DNA from: Linnemannia elongata
Taxonomy: Eukaryota; Mortierellomycota; Mortierellomycetes; Mortierellales; Mortierellaceae
Reading direction: 5' to 3'
Length of the DNA: 64,000 nucleotides
NCBI GenBank assembly: GCA_036320915.1
Contig: JAXBDG010000007.1
Location: 2,356,001 to 2,420,000 of the forward strand
Positions within the stretch are counted from its first letter, which is position 1, and each line of letters begins with the position of its first letter. Position numbers and translations under genes: made by a program. This document shows, piece by piece, positions 9,776 through 25,990 of this stretch. The notes under the pieces are model-generated. The model did not search any database. It had not been told where the DNA came from and saw nothing but the letters and a program-made list of their open reading frames with translations.

Positions 9776-10885
9776 ATGCTGACAATTTTCTGGCTACCGA
9801 TTGCGCTCGCCCTCCTCGCAACCACCGTGCATGCCGACACTGTTCTTGGTGGAATCGTCGACAATCTCCCCAAATGCTACCACGGCTCTGATTCCCTGCT
9901 GTATGTCGAGTACAACTCAGGCGGCTGCCATATCGGTATTGCCGACCAAGGCTGTACCTGCGATACCACACACAGCCCAGCCCGCAGAGCACAGCTCGCC
10001 GACACCGGCAATAATAATTGCGTCTTCGTCACCAAGCTCGATACATACATATTTCCCGAACAGGATATGAACGACATTGTCAACATCCCAAACGACACTT
10101 TCACTAAAAACCTAGTATCGACTACGTATTATTCAGGCGTCTACAATGGCCAGAGCAACAATGCCCCCGTCATACAGGCCCTTGGTCTCAATAAGGCATC
10201 GACGCACATTGGCTTGAGTCTATGGAAAGGCATCAAGATGGTTAGACTGTACCATCCGTTTACCATTGGCCAGAGACAGGACTGGGATCAGAGCGTGCAG
10301 ATCCGATTCACAGACGACTTCAAACAGCGCCTCTCTACTCGCTACCTAGGCAACTTTGATGAAGTGAAATTCTATCCAGCAACCGGCATGATAGACTATT
10401 ATTATGATCTCGTGATCGACCTCCAATGCTTCCACACCATATCCATCATCCCATACTTCAGAAGAGACGAGGGCGGCCACCTGATAGACTGCATGAGATT
10501 TTTGCCATCCCATAAGATCGACCCCACGTCCCAAGATGTCTCGGCTTCCGACTCGGTGACCACAGTCTCCGACGTCACAAATTGCGAACAGGGCTCTAAC
10601 TTCCAGGACATAATAACGGTAACCAGATCCACCCTCGATATCATTGTTGGCTTTCTGAAGAACCTTGCCATAGCAGCCGTGTCCTTTATACCTGTCGCCG
10701 GACCCTTCTTAGCAGTTGGGCTAGATGTCGCTTATGATATAGTCATTGCCGGTGCTGATGGCGAAGCCTTTGTAAACAAGGCACTCGGTGACGCTGGGTA
10801 TGACGCTGCTGTAATCCAGGGCGCTCAAGTCGTTCAACAACTCTCCAAAATTCTGTCGAAGGTCTCCAAATTCCGCATGAAGTAG
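9776..10885 (+). CDS. Predicted secreted protein of unknown function (369 aa)
   Basis: A single open frame begins with a classic signal peptide: a hydrophobic core FWLPIALALLATTV and a probable cleavage after VHA near residue 21. The mature part is Cys-containing (for example CYHG, GGCHIG, GCTCDTT in residues 45-75), as in disulfide-bonded extracellular proteins. Near residues 285-325 lies a long hydrophobic stretch, IIVGFLKNLAIAAVSFIPVA then GPFLAVGLDVAYDIVIAG, which could be a helical hairpin entering membranes. The protein ends in a basic KVSKFRMK. I do not recognise the family. The export signal plus an amphipathic membrane-like segment would fit a secreted effector or membrane-active protein, but that is inference. 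There are no introns, and a polyadenylation signal follows. Confidence 0.75.
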   Translation: MLTIFWLPIALALLATTVHADTVLGGIVDNLPKCYHGSDSLLYVEYNSGGCHIGIADQGCTCDTTHSPARRAQLADTGNNNCVFVTKLDTYIFPEQDMNDIVNIPNDTFTKNLVSTTYYSGVYNGQSNNAPVIQALGLNKASTHIGLSLWKGIKMVRLYHPFTIGQRQDWDQSVQIRFTDDFKQRLSTRYLGNFDEVKFYPATGMIDYYYDLVIDLQCFHTISIIPYFRRDEGGHLIDCMRFLPSHKIDPTSQDVSASDSVTTVSDVTNCEQGSNFQDIITVTRSTLDIIVGFLKNLAIAAVSFIPVAGPFLAVGLDVAYDIVIAGADGEAFVNKALGDAGYDAAVIQGAQVVQQLSKILSKVSKFRMK

Positions 10886-10949
10886 GAACTATATGTGTAG
10901 TTAGTGCACACATACCTAGCGATATAATATCATTAATCCGCATTTCAAT

Positions 10950-10955
10950 AATAAA
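10950..10955 (+). terminator. Polyadenylation signal
   Basis: AATAAA lies 65 bases after the stop codon of the secreted-protein gene, followed by AT-rich DNA. Confidence 0.5.
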
Positions 10956-11025
10956 GAAAATTACATTTCACAGACCCTGCTCGTCCAAAAAAAAAAAAAA
11001 TGCAATTATTTTTTGGAAGTAACAT

Positions 11026-11160
11026 TTTGACGACCCGGTCTACAGTAAAATAATTCTGGACGACCTGGGTCGACGGCTCAATTTCTCTGGATGGCCAGGG
11101 TCGTTCGTGGAATTATCTTGGACGACCCGGGTCGTTTGGTAAAAAATGTTGGACGACCCC
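11026..11160. repeat. 31-bp tandem array with palindromic GACGACCCGGGTCG core
   Basis: Five units begin near 11027, 11057, 11088, 11119 and 11150, spaced 30-31 bases apart. The best unit reads TTGGACGACCCGGGTCG, whose core CGACCCGGGTCG is a perfect palindrome. An inverted version (CAGACCCTGCTCGTCCAA) lies just outside, near 10971-10988. The array borders the decayed transposon on its right, so these may be subterminal transposase-binding sites. Confidence 0.75.
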
Positions 11161-11297
11161 TGCAGATGCCATGTGCCTACATTGCTATCACCATCAACAG
11201 TATCAGTTTTATCACTACCTGGTGTGGCTAGGGGTTGTAGAAGGTGGAGTGGGTCGTGCTCTATAGAGGGTGGAGTGGGTGTTGTCGCTGTCTCTAC

Positions 11298-11611
11298 CTA
11301 TCGTCTCTTCTTTGCGGTGTTGCAAGTCCGCGCATTGTGGCCCTCAACATTGCAGCAACCGCACTGCGTTGCCTTACGACTCTTTGAGTTGCCATTGTGA
11401 GTATCAGCTACTCTTACGGGCTGTGGATAGGATATACCCTTTTTCAGCGACGCGATCTGGACCTCACTCGCAGCTTTGTATCGTAGCTTCCTCTTTCTGC
11501 CCTTTCTTGCCACCGACTTCACGTCCTGCACTCCTTCATGAACAGCAATACCAATAGCACTTTGATCAGAGTGGTCAGCACTATCGTCTTCAGCAAAGCT
11601 AACGCTATCGC

Positions 11612-11676
<65 letters not shown>

Positions 11677-12768
11677 CTGTGGGCCGAATTTTGGACGACT
11701 CCTCTCATCCCTGCAAGCGTTTGATCAAACATCTTTTCCACCAGTTGTGCCGACGTGTCCGATTCAGCTCCTTCGCTGATGATTAGCTGTAAATTGCCGT
11801 GCAACCGACCATAGCGCATGCTTCTGGAGCTTGGGATACCCTGCGAATCGACGGCAGACCGCTCCCTTGGAAAAAAGGAAAAGTAATCTTGTCTGAAATT
11901 ACTGGATGGCTTGCTGGTCGCCCTTTGTGCAAAAGATTCCGCATATACAGCGTCTTCCTCCATGACGGCCGTGCTCAAGTCCGCTCTGTCTTGTAGCGCC
12001 TCCATGACCATCTCGAGGGTACGAGACTCATGTGGTAGCGGAACTCTGGGAACGAGCGTATCAATCGGAAAAAGTGTCCACAAACCAGGCTTTTGGACTG
12101 CAATAGGCGGCAGGTGCAGAGGTGGCTCTGGTCGTTCAAGAGAACAACATAATGTGGACGCTTGGGAGAAAGCTCGTGGTAGACTTGGTATGTCTTGCAG
12201 ATCTTCTCGGTGCCGATCTCCGCTATCCAGGCCAAGAGAGCGGCTCTTGAAATGGTTCGTTGCTTCTCCATTGTCAGTTCTGTTTGCTCAAGCTCTTTCT
12301 CCAGCTCCAGTGCTTCTCTGATGCCCTAAACATCTTGTAACGACTCTGCAGCTCGAGAATATTGGGGTATATAAACTCGTAACTGTCCTCAGTTGGGAGG
12401 TGGGCTCGCTTTGTAGAAGATGCCCTAGCAGCCGAGATACCCTCTTGCAAAGATCTATGAGAAATACAACGATCACGCTTTGAAGAGCTTAAGGATTCGA
12501 ATGAGCTTGTAGACTTGTGTTGTTGTCCATTGAGTTTGAAGAGGCGGTTGTGAGAGAAGTCATATTTGCTGCAAAAAAGTTGCGAAGCAGTGGCATTGAC
12601 GTTTGTCATCGACACTGAGAACTTGTTCTGGAGGAAATTCATAACTTCAAGACATTGGAGCAGGCCTGAGAATAAATCTGCAGTGTTGTTGTGTTTTTCC
12701 GCCATTGAAAGCGAGTTGTTGTACTTCTGACCTTGCTCACCACAAGTTAATTCAACCAAAATTAACAC
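11298..12768 (-). pseudogene. Decayed Mutator-like transposase fragment (SWIM and zinc knuckle)
   Basis: Three overlapping minus-strand frames form one broken gene. The 5' part (12768-12274) is Ser/Asn-rich. A coiled segment (REALELEKELEQTEL) and a SWIM zinc finger (CTCRLLQSKSLVCGH, C-x-C...C-x-H) follow in a second frame at about 12310-11975. A third frame (12083-11298) carries an Asp-Asn run and ends in a zinc knuckle, C-x2-C-x4-H-x4-C (CGCCNVEGHNARTC). SWIM followed by CCHC is the C-terminal layout of MULE/FAR1-like transposases. The catalytic DDE domain is absent, and at least two frameshifts (near 12310 and 12030) break the frame. It cannot encode an active transposase. Confidence 0.7.
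11613..11676. repeat. (GTCGTT)n hexanucleotide array coding for Asp-Asn
   Basis: About ten copies of GTCGTT. On the minus strand they encode an alternating Asp-Asn run in the tail of the MULE-like frame. Confidence 0.9.
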
Positions 12769-12796
12769 ACCTTAATATCAAGATTGAGAGAAGGCA

Positions 12797-12922
12797 ATGA
12801 ATGTCGTTCTTTCGAACAATTTTTGCAGCATGGTGCATAATTTCAATAGATCGACGCAACAGAGCGTCTCTACTGCTTACAATACACCGTTGCTTAAAAT
12901 TCGTCTGCGATAGATGTATCTC
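12797..12922. repeat. Dispersed repeat, copy 2 (uninterrupted)
   Basis: Same orientation and sequence class as 8160-8272. Here TTCTTTCGAAC runs straight into the rest of the repeat, so this copy shows the target before SINE insertion. Confidence 0.75.
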
Positions 12923-13261
12923 TATAGTAATTATGGCCGCGTCAAAGCAATTTGCCATAGCTCGTGGGTGCATTCTGAGTTTGATGCAGAAGTCCAAAAC
13001 ACTCACAAATGTGCGGCCCTTAACTTTAGAGCCTCATGAAAATGATAGATGTTATCCTTAATTCGTTATGATAGCTTGAAGGTCAAGTAATGGAAGAGTG
13101 AGATAGGGACAAAAAGAGAGGAAAGGAACAAATTGCATTCATAAACAGCGGCCTTTAAAACTGTCTTGACTTTCTGTCTTTACTATTCGATAATGACTAG
13201 CGACGCTCTACACAGTCAACACGCTCCTCTGTATATCTCGACAACTCAACAATCCAATCAG

Positions 13262-14075
13262 TTATATCCTCTGCAACTCGGAACAGTTCCACCATATCAG
13301 GCTCGTTTTCTCCAGATTGCCTTGGGCATGCGATCGTGCTTGAACCATCATTGATGATAATTTCAGTCTTTGCTCTGTGAGGGCATGGAGCGCCTGCGTA
13401 GCTTCACGGAACAACTTTTGCGATGACATAAATAGTCTGTGGCAACTTTGCTGCTCGAGAACATTGGGGAATAGAGTCAAGTAGCCAACTTCTGTAGTAG
13501 AGAAGCGAACCCGCCTGGAAGAAGACGCTCCATCATCGTAGATGTTCTCTTGTAGTGATCCTGAGTAGCACAGCGACCGCACTTGGAGAGTTTGGGGATT
13601 CGGCATTACTACGCGGGCCAGGATTGCTGTCCACTGGGCTTAAAGAGGGGCTTGTGAGAGGCGGCACACATGCGTTTAGGTCTGATGGAAAGTGGTGGAG
13701 TAGGTTGTGCACTGTTACAGCCAGCTGAGAATCTGCTGAAAGGGCTTGGTTTGTTGAGGATGTGGCGAAGGAGTTGCTGTTATTGTTGGTATTTTTTATC
13801 CACTGATTCTTAAGTTGTCCAAATGATACTGAGGTTGCTGGAGTCCTTGTTTCTGCTGTCCATGGTTCCTGGAGCACTTTTTTGAGCTCATCCATGATTG
13901 CAGGGCCAGATCCATAGGGCAGACGTTGATTGAGTTTCGGCTTCAAGTATTTAAGAACAGCATCGGCAATGTGAGCTTTCTTAGAGTGAAGTTTGTTTCG
14001 AACATGCAACTCAAGTGCGCTCTCCTTTGCGATTTTCGTCTTTGATTTATCGTTACGGACTTTACTGAATGTCAT
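13262..14075 (-). pseudogene. Second, broken copy of the transposon-linked protein
   Basis: The first frame (14075-13533) starts at an ATG. It has a basic N-terminus with a KNQWIKNT segment and a Pro/Ser-rich tail. A frame change near 13590 leads to the second part (to 13262). That part (SLQENI...ASSSRR...FPNVLEQQS, then FREATQALHAL) is clearly homologous to SLQEGI...ASSTKR...YPNILELQS and REALELEKEL in the region 12440-12270. Both neighbours therefore carry the same unnamed domain ending in a coiled coil. I cannot name it; its pairing with SWIM sequence next door suggests a transposon-encoded protein. The shifted frame makes this copy probably non-functional, unless a short intron spans the shift. 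Confidence 0.55.
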
Positions 14076-14306
14076 CCAGATGCGAGTGGATTCAAGTGAT
14101 GCCTGGAAGTAGTCTAAACATCACTGTGGTGAGCCCAAGCATCCAACTTCAAGTTTTGATTTCAAAACTCCGAAGCATAGTTGAAGTAAGCTCACAGAGT
14201 CATTTTTATGACCACTCTATAGTCTTCTTTATTTTCTGTGGTTTTGGGTAATTTTTACCATGTTAATGGGTAACGGTACCGGAAAAAATGTCGAAAGGTC
14301 AATTTT

Positions 14307-19260
<4,954 letters not shown>

Positions 19261-22071
19261 TGCCAAGGAACAATAAGGGGCGGGGCTATAAAAGGCTTTG
19301 TTTGGGAGGAAAATGAAAGTTGGGTGGTTGTGGTCTGCCTCCCCGTTTCCCTCCTTTTGTATTTTTTTGAGAAAGATATTGAAAGCTTGCCACAGCCGCA
19401 GGAATGAGCCAAAATTGTCTTTCCCACAGCCTCAGGGATATGATGTGGCAAAAAAGGGCTCGATTATTAGGAGAGTGTTGGCTGAGAGTGAGCCACGAGA
19501 AGGACGCCGTCTTCGTTTAAACTCTTTTTTTTCCCTTTGGGCTTCGAAGCTTAATCAAAAGGTTTGGCCAATCGGCTGCCCTCCATTGGTCGAAGGGTCT
19601 CCCTGAAGTCTATTTTACATTCTGCGAGGAGGAAAGCACAATTTTTCCACCCTTCCTCCTGCTAGCGTGTTCTGTTTTTTTTTTTATGCGTCGTTCGTCT
19701 GCGCTTTCAATAGTGAAGATCGAGTACCACAAAAGAAAAATTTCTTAATAGTTTGGAGTGGCTGAACTAAAAATAAATGGCTGCTTCCCTCTACACGACC
19801 CGCTGCACCTTCTCTTGGTTCATCATAGCATCATTCTCAAACATACATCCCACCTGCCGATTGTCACTCTTGAACCTTATTTCACCCATGCAACACCCTG
19901 ACATTGACTTTCCCGGCAGATATTGAAAAGGAGCGCCACTGTGTCTGGTGTGCCATCCAAGATAAAAAGCAAGGCGTGCCTTCCAGGCGTAGACGAACCG
20001 ACGTTGTTTGTGTGAATTGCGATGTTTCCCTTTGTTTTAAACGCACATCCAAATGCTTCCGCCAATATCATGCCCTTTCCTCTTGATAAAACTTGGACTA
20101 GAATGTCAGGTCGAAAAAAATTTCAAGAGACGGACAGACAAAGGGATAAGCGAGTTTACCTCTCCAAACGTGATTTACACACTTTGAATCATTCTCCGAA
20201 AATAGGGATCCTCAAAGTACGGCTGGAACCAAAATAAATCCGCCGTTCGTTTGCGCATTTGACATTTTTTGTCAACTGCGCAGGCCGTCTAATACGAAAA
20301 TACGAATGCACAAACCTGCGACCCGACGTATTTCGCAAACTCCAGGTGCACGTTTGGCGATGGCAGAAATCGTCAAACGAGAAGAAACAATAAAAACCTT
20401 TTTTTTTCGTTCAGAAAGCCAAATACCACTCCATCTACATCTCTCACAACCAATTGGATTAACCTCTTCCCTCACTTCACTTATACCATGGCTCCTATCA
20501 AGAACAACAAGAACGTCCAACCCAAACCCAGGGTCCGTCGTGCAAAAGGCCGTCGCGTCTCTCTTGACTCCTGAAACTACCAGCTTGTAATCACAACAAT
20601 TATCTAACATAAGCTCGGTCTCATTTCACGTCGTCTGACAAGAGCTTTGACGACCCTAATGTAACGTAAGAAAATAAGTAGATAGGGTATTCAGAAACAT
20701 AGATGAAGCAAGCCAAAATGAAGTCGACATCTAACCTCGACCACATTTCGTCTTGTCGCTCTTGCCACCACATATCACACTCTAACGAATCATTGCAGGA
20801 AGATACCAACAATGACCCAGACTCAGACGCTCAGGTGTCGTGAGCCCAAGGCCTGCGAAAATCAAAAACGTAGAAGCAGCACTAAATAATCCAAAAAAAA
20901 AAAAAAGAAACGAAACACGAAGAATTTAATGGAAGCCAGAGCAAACAATGCAGAGTCAGTCACACAATCGAAACAACTCATACCACACACCAAACACCGC
21001 ATTGAACGCAGAGAAAGACTTGAACTTACTCGTGGTAGAACCCTGGAATGACACGGCTAACATTATCGGTAGACCAAGCCGCTATGGTAAATATATCTAC
21101 AGAGCTGGCCATATCCATAGAAAATGCAGGGGATAGTAGAGAAAGCAGAAATGTGATGCAGAAATCGTAGGAAGATATAAGGTATTTGTGATTTGTGCAA
21201 GGGTGAATGAGGAGGGAAGGAAGGGCAGAAAGAAACACAGCGAAAAGAGGAACAGTGAAAGAGGAAGAGCGAAGGGGTGAGGAAAATATTATAGAAAAGG
21301 AAAAGAAATGAACCGAGAGAGTGATTGGGAGGGAAAACAAAAGGAACAGTTGAAAAAGAGAAGCAATGAGGGTGACAGTGCCGCCGATCAAAGGATATAA
21401 TAGAAAAAATGGCATCCATGTCCATCTCCATCTACACCAATGTACAGAAGATGTCGAGAAGTAATCAGAGCAAAAAGGAAAAAGTCTCATTTTTCCTGTG
21501 ACATTTGTAATTTTTTTTCGGTTTCCGATTTTTATTGTCGGGCATCCTTTCTTCTTTATTATTTGCTTGGTGGTGCATGGTGCATGGTGCATGCAGCATA
21601 CTGTTTGCTCTCATTCCTTTCCTTCTTTGTCCAAAAATCATCTAATTTTTTTCTCCGAATTACGTAGGCCACGAACAACTGTCCATGTCGTTTGTTTTGA
21701 ACCCTGGAGGCGCATTTCTTCACATTGGCAGCTGTAAGAGATTTGCTGTCTATCAAATGTCCCAGTGCCGTCCTTTACTGACTGTTGTTCCTTATTTTAA
21801 CACCACAGCAAACCGACCAATTTTAAGGTTTTGTATAGAGATGAGTCAAGGCAGGATTATGACTCTGGATAGGGCGAAATAAAAAAGATTCACGATGGAG
21901 TCGACTATTTTTGCATGCATGCATGGATGCTAGGCTGGAATTTGCATTTCATGTCTTCCATTCGCTTTGTCGCAGTATCATAAATTGCCTACCTCACCCC
22001 CGCCTTCATCAGTCCTCACCACCACTAAGCACAACTCCGCTAACCACGCCTCCAATCCTTTTGCACGCTAG
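19261..22071. other. Intergenic, no confident gene
   Basis: Holds the ABCC promoter side and the promoter side of the second LRR copy. Short AT-rich and GA-rich stretches occur, with a small GTGCATG tandem at 21574-21594. Nothing is supportable as a gene except the weak candidate at 20488. Confidence 0.45.
20488..20822 (+). other. Possible small spliced gene, weak
   Basis: An ATG in good context (ACCATGG) follows a CT/CA-rich leader and opens a 28-codon basic frame (MAPIKNN...RRAKGRRVSLDS). Further on lie an acidic open stretch (SSDKSFDDPNV, with a GTAAC/GTAAG donor-like site) and, after a CAG acceptor, EDTNNDPDSDAQVS with a stop near 20841. A spliced small protein would fit the look of the parts, but I could not find a phase-consistent first intron. 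Confidence 0.2.
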
Positions 22072-22079
22072 TATAAATA
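22072..22079 (+). promoter_or_regulatory. TATA box of LRR copy 2
   Basis: TATAAATA lies about 275 bases before the initiator ATG, with a CT-rich leader like that of the two paralogues. It suggests the promoter is still intact although the coding sequence is interrupted. Confidence 0.5.
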
Positions 22080-22352
22080 CCTCCCTTTCCTTATAAACAG
22101 CATCCTTCTTAGCCTGTTCCACTTTCCTCTTGCCCAGTCCCTCATTCACACTCTCTTGCTTTGTTGCTATTAGACTTAGTGTTTGTCATCCTTTATATCT
22201 TCATCTACCTCATTGACTACTTTACATCGTCGTCATCTTCCTCATTCTTTCCATCATTGCTCCTTCACAACTGCACCCTTTTGTGACCCCAACATCACCA
22301 TCCCCGTCATCATCTCAACCGCGCTTGTCACGCTTTCATCTTTATTACTACG

Positions 22353-24185
22353 ATGTTCCGGACACATCCCCTCGATCTACATGAGATTCACTCAAGAATT
22401 GCCAGCAGCCTTGGCCTAAAAGACCTCGCATCCTGTGCACGTGTGAGTCAGGATTGAAACAACTCATTCACACCGCCACTCTACAAATCTGTCGTGTTGT
22501 CAAAACATGGCCTTAGCATGGAATCTGTAGAGAAAAACAAGCATCTTGTACAACACCTGAAGATTCACAGCTCTGCCTATGAAACACTATCATCGACATT
22601 TGTACGAGATAAAGTAGTTTGTAGAGTCCTGGGTAACTCGACTCTGACCACTTTGGACTTGAATGGCAACTCGATCGGAGACGACGGAGCTGAGGATCTG
22701 TCCGAGGCACTCAAGACCAATTCGACTCTCACCACCTTGAACTTGAGGGACAACTCGATCGGAAACAACGGAGCTCAGAAACTGTCTGAGGCACTCAAGG
22801 CCGACTCGACTCTCACCACTTTGGATTTGAGGGACAACTCGATTGGAGACGATGGAGCTGTGGCGCTATCTGAGGCACTCAAGACCAACTCGACTCTCAC
22901 CACTTTGGATTTGAGGGACAACTCGATCGGAGACAATGGAGCACAGGCGCTGTCTGAGGTGCTCAAGACCAACGCGACTTTGACCTCGTTGAGTTTGGAG
23001 TGCAACTGGATCGGAGACAACGGAGCTCAGGCGCTGTCAGAGGCGCTCAAGATCAACTCGACCCTAACCACTTTGGACTTGGGGGGCAACTCGATCGGAC
23101 CCAACGGAGCGCAGACGCTGTTTGGGGCACTCAAGGCCAACGCGACTTTGGCCGCGTTGAGCTTGGAGCGCAACGTTATCGAGTCCATCAGAGCTCTGGC
23201 CCTATCTGAAGCGCTCAAGAACAACTCGACCTTGACCACCTTGAACTTGTGGGAGAACGTGATTGGAGACAACGAAATCCAGGCGCTGGCTGAAGTACTC
23301 AAGATCAATTCGACTCTGACCACTTTGGACTTGACGTACAACTCGATCGGAGACATGGGAGCTCAGGCGCTGTCAGAAGCGCTCAAGATCAACGCAACTC
23401 TGACCACTTTGGACTTGGGGGGTAACTCGATCGGACCCGACGGAGCTCAGACGTTGTTTGAAGCACTCAAGACCAACTCGACTTTAACCACGTTGTACTT
23501 GTGGGATAACTCGATCGGACCTAACGGAGCACAGGCGCTATGCGAGACGCTCAAGATCAACTCGATTCTCGCCACTTTGAGATTGTGCGACAACTCGATT
23601 GGAGACGATGGAGCACAGGCGCTATCAGTGGCGCTCAAGACCAACTCAACCCTAACCTTCTTGGACTTGGAGAGTAACTCGATCGGATCTAACGGAGCTC
23701 AGGCGCTGTCTGAGGCTCTCAAGATCAACTCGACTCTGACCACTTTGTACTTGGGGGGCAACACGATCGGACCTTACGGAACCCGGGCACTGTCTGAGGC
23801 ACTCAAGACCAACTTGAGTCTTATTACTTTGGACCTAGGGTCGAGCGCGGTTGGACCCGATGGAGCTCAGGCGCTGTTTGAGGTACTCAAGATCAACTCA
23901 ACTCTGACAACTTTGTACTTGGGGGGCAACTCGATTGGACCCAATGAAGCTCAGGCGCTGTTTGAGGCAATCAAGACCAATTCGACCCTGACCACTCTGG
24001 ATTTGAGGGGCAACTTGATTGGAGACAACGAAGTCCAGGCGCTGCCTGAGGCACTCAAGAACAACTCGACTCTAACCACTTTGAACTTGGAAGGCAACTT
24101 GATCGAACCCAGCGGGGCTCAGGCACTGTTTAAGGCACACAAGGCCAACTCGACTGTGACTATCGCGGGCGTTGCGTTTCGGTGA
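22353..24185 (+). pseudogene. LRR gene copy 2, F-box split off by a TGA
   Basis: The paralogue of 5450-6850 and 31570-33273. Translation from the ATG at 22353 gives the same N-terminus (MFRTHPLDLHEI...CARVSQD) for 34 codons and then meets TGA at 22455-22457, where both paralogues have the TGG of RDWNDSF or QDWNDSF. The same frame continues with no shift to 24185 through about 18 ribonuclease-inhibitor-type LRRs of 28 residues, the largest array of the three copies. The lesion is thus a single Trp-to-stop change in the F-box. A shorter product could start at the Met of the HGLSMESVE segment (about 22518) and would be LRR-only. Readthrough or sequence error would also restore the frame. I class it as a pseudogene with reservations. 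Confidence 0.75.
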
Positions 24186-25380
24186 GTTTCCGCGCCTTAT
24201 TAAGATCGATGAAGAGAGAGGCAGAATATTTACTTGTTAGTGATATCAGTAAAGATGCTCCATCTTCTTAATCACCAACTTCTATCTAAGTTAGTCTGCT
24301 CTTATCTACTCATTTTCATTTTCTAGCACAAAGGTTTTTTTTTGGTGCACTCCTTCATTGAATAAAAAAAAAAGGTAAACTAAGAATAAGCCCGCACTGT
24401 AACACCATGAACTCTAGAAGAGCATGCCGAAGGGACTCAAGGTAATGCATAGAGCAAAGAACAAGCATATACCGCACTGTACATGTACAATACTGAACTG
24501 TAGTACAAACCGCGATAGGGTCACATCAAACGCCATCAATCTAAAACTTCGCGTCCATGCGCACCAGTGTTTTGATCACCACCACAAAAATCTGAAAGTG
24601 ATCGAATTACTGTCTATCGCTTGCGTGGATAATATGCGCCGTTCCCGGGAGCTGTGGCAGTTTTGTGGGTTATTGCGGTAAACCGGCTGGGCTCAAAAGA
24701 TTGAAATACGGTTTTTGGTTGTTATTTAGTAGGTGAAAGGAAGAGAGAGGTGAGTGTGCAGAAGAGCAGAAAGCAGGTAGGAAGTGAGTTATTGCTAACT
24801 GAAGAACAAGAAAGGGGACAGGGGACTATTTATGCTAGGAACCGGATGAACAGAAAGTTTTTGAGACAGGGCCTGGAATATTGAATGGGAGCTAGAATTG
24901 GAATGAATACGAATGGCATAAACTAATGACAGGTGAATGGGCAACAGGGCAAAAGGGACAAAAGGCAAGGATGTTGAAATGAAGGTTTTAGGCAAGTAGC
25001 TCTTTGCGGCCTAGAACCAGAGGGACCAGAAGAAAGGAATATACTATCCAGAAGGTCCATCCAGGTTGCTGGTTCAGGTTGCTGGTGCAGGTTGGTGGTG
25101 AAGGTCACGTGACGAATTGGAACTCCGGCACATAGGCAGAAACAAGTCTTCGCGAAACCTGGAGACCGAGGACAAAACGTGGCAGTTAGTATATGCACTT
25201 GGTATATCCAGCTAATCACCGACTGAGCAATGACTTGAAAAGGGTGACAACGTAATCACTACAACTGTTTTTTACCTCATACGCATTTCTGTGGGTTTGC
25301 TACCAGCTCGGCTGTGATCGACCAAAGTATCTGTTCGAGAGTCGATACAGTACATAGCTCCCGTACACTACACTCTTCAT
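24186..25380. other. Intergenic, no gene seen
   Basis: AT-rich at first. A short imperfect tandem (GGTTGCTGGT-type) lies at about 25065-25100. On the minus strand at about 25310-25560 there are open stretches in two frames (INYYIDVAQEDPG; NLLEAYFKWYDTSDVP) that look like a decayed coding sequence I cannot name. Confidence 0.35.
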
Positions 25381-25559
25381 GACTAGCTTGATGTTACTTG
25401 GAACGTCGGATGTGTCGTACCACTTGAAGTATGCCTCAAGTAGATTATCCTGATCCTGGGTCTTCTTGGGCGACATCGATATAATAGTTAATCTCGGGCA
25501 AGTCCTTGTCCTTGATGAGTGATCCTACGTCGTTGAGCAAGCCGCATTGTATCGACCGT

Positions 25560-25990
25560 CCGATTGTCAAATGGGCAATGGAGAGAAGGATCAGGATCTC
25601 GGCATATCTCGACGATATCTCATCACAACAAAGACCAAGGAGGGGGCCAAAGAGCATACTCGTCTGGTTCGGGAACAGCTGAAACGACTCAGTCTTCTCA
25701 TCAAGGACACCAAGTCAACAGTCGACCCTCTCCAATGTATCGAGCATTTTGGGGTCGGGGTCAACACAGCCAGCATTTCACTCTCGGTGCCAAGACCAAA
25801 GGTTCGCGATCTGCGCAGGGAGGCGGAGAAGATGATCAGGGCAGGAACCATTCAATTCCGGCGACTGGCGGCATTTATTGGAAAAGCGATCGCTATGACG
25901 GTGGCGGTCTTTCCCGCCTGAGGACAAGGGATCTGATTCAGATTCATAACGCAGCCCAGGCCAAGAACTGCAAGTGGACAGTGGAAAATA
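25560..25990 (+). pseudogene. Reverse transcriptase relic, DIRS/tyrosine-recombinase retroelement type
   Basis: The plus strand encodes the second half of a reverse transcriptase. KWAMERRIRISAYLDDI contains the YxDD catalytic box. After a frameshift near 25615 it continues with TTKTKEGAKEHTRLVREQL, then ISLSVPRPKVRDLRREAEK, then FRRLAAFIGKAIAMTVAVFP followed by RLRTRDL, partly in another frame. The order YLDD, EEA.EHT-like, LS.P..K, .LA..IGK..A...AV.PARLRTR matches RTs of DIRS-like retrotransposons as I know them. No RNase H, recombinase or gag part is visible nearby. It is a broken internal fragment. Confidence 0.6.

Noticed and set aside
11613..11676. Hexanucleotide array as a CRISPR-like repeat
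   Set aside because: Uniform 6-bp microsatellite without spacers, in a eukaryotic context.
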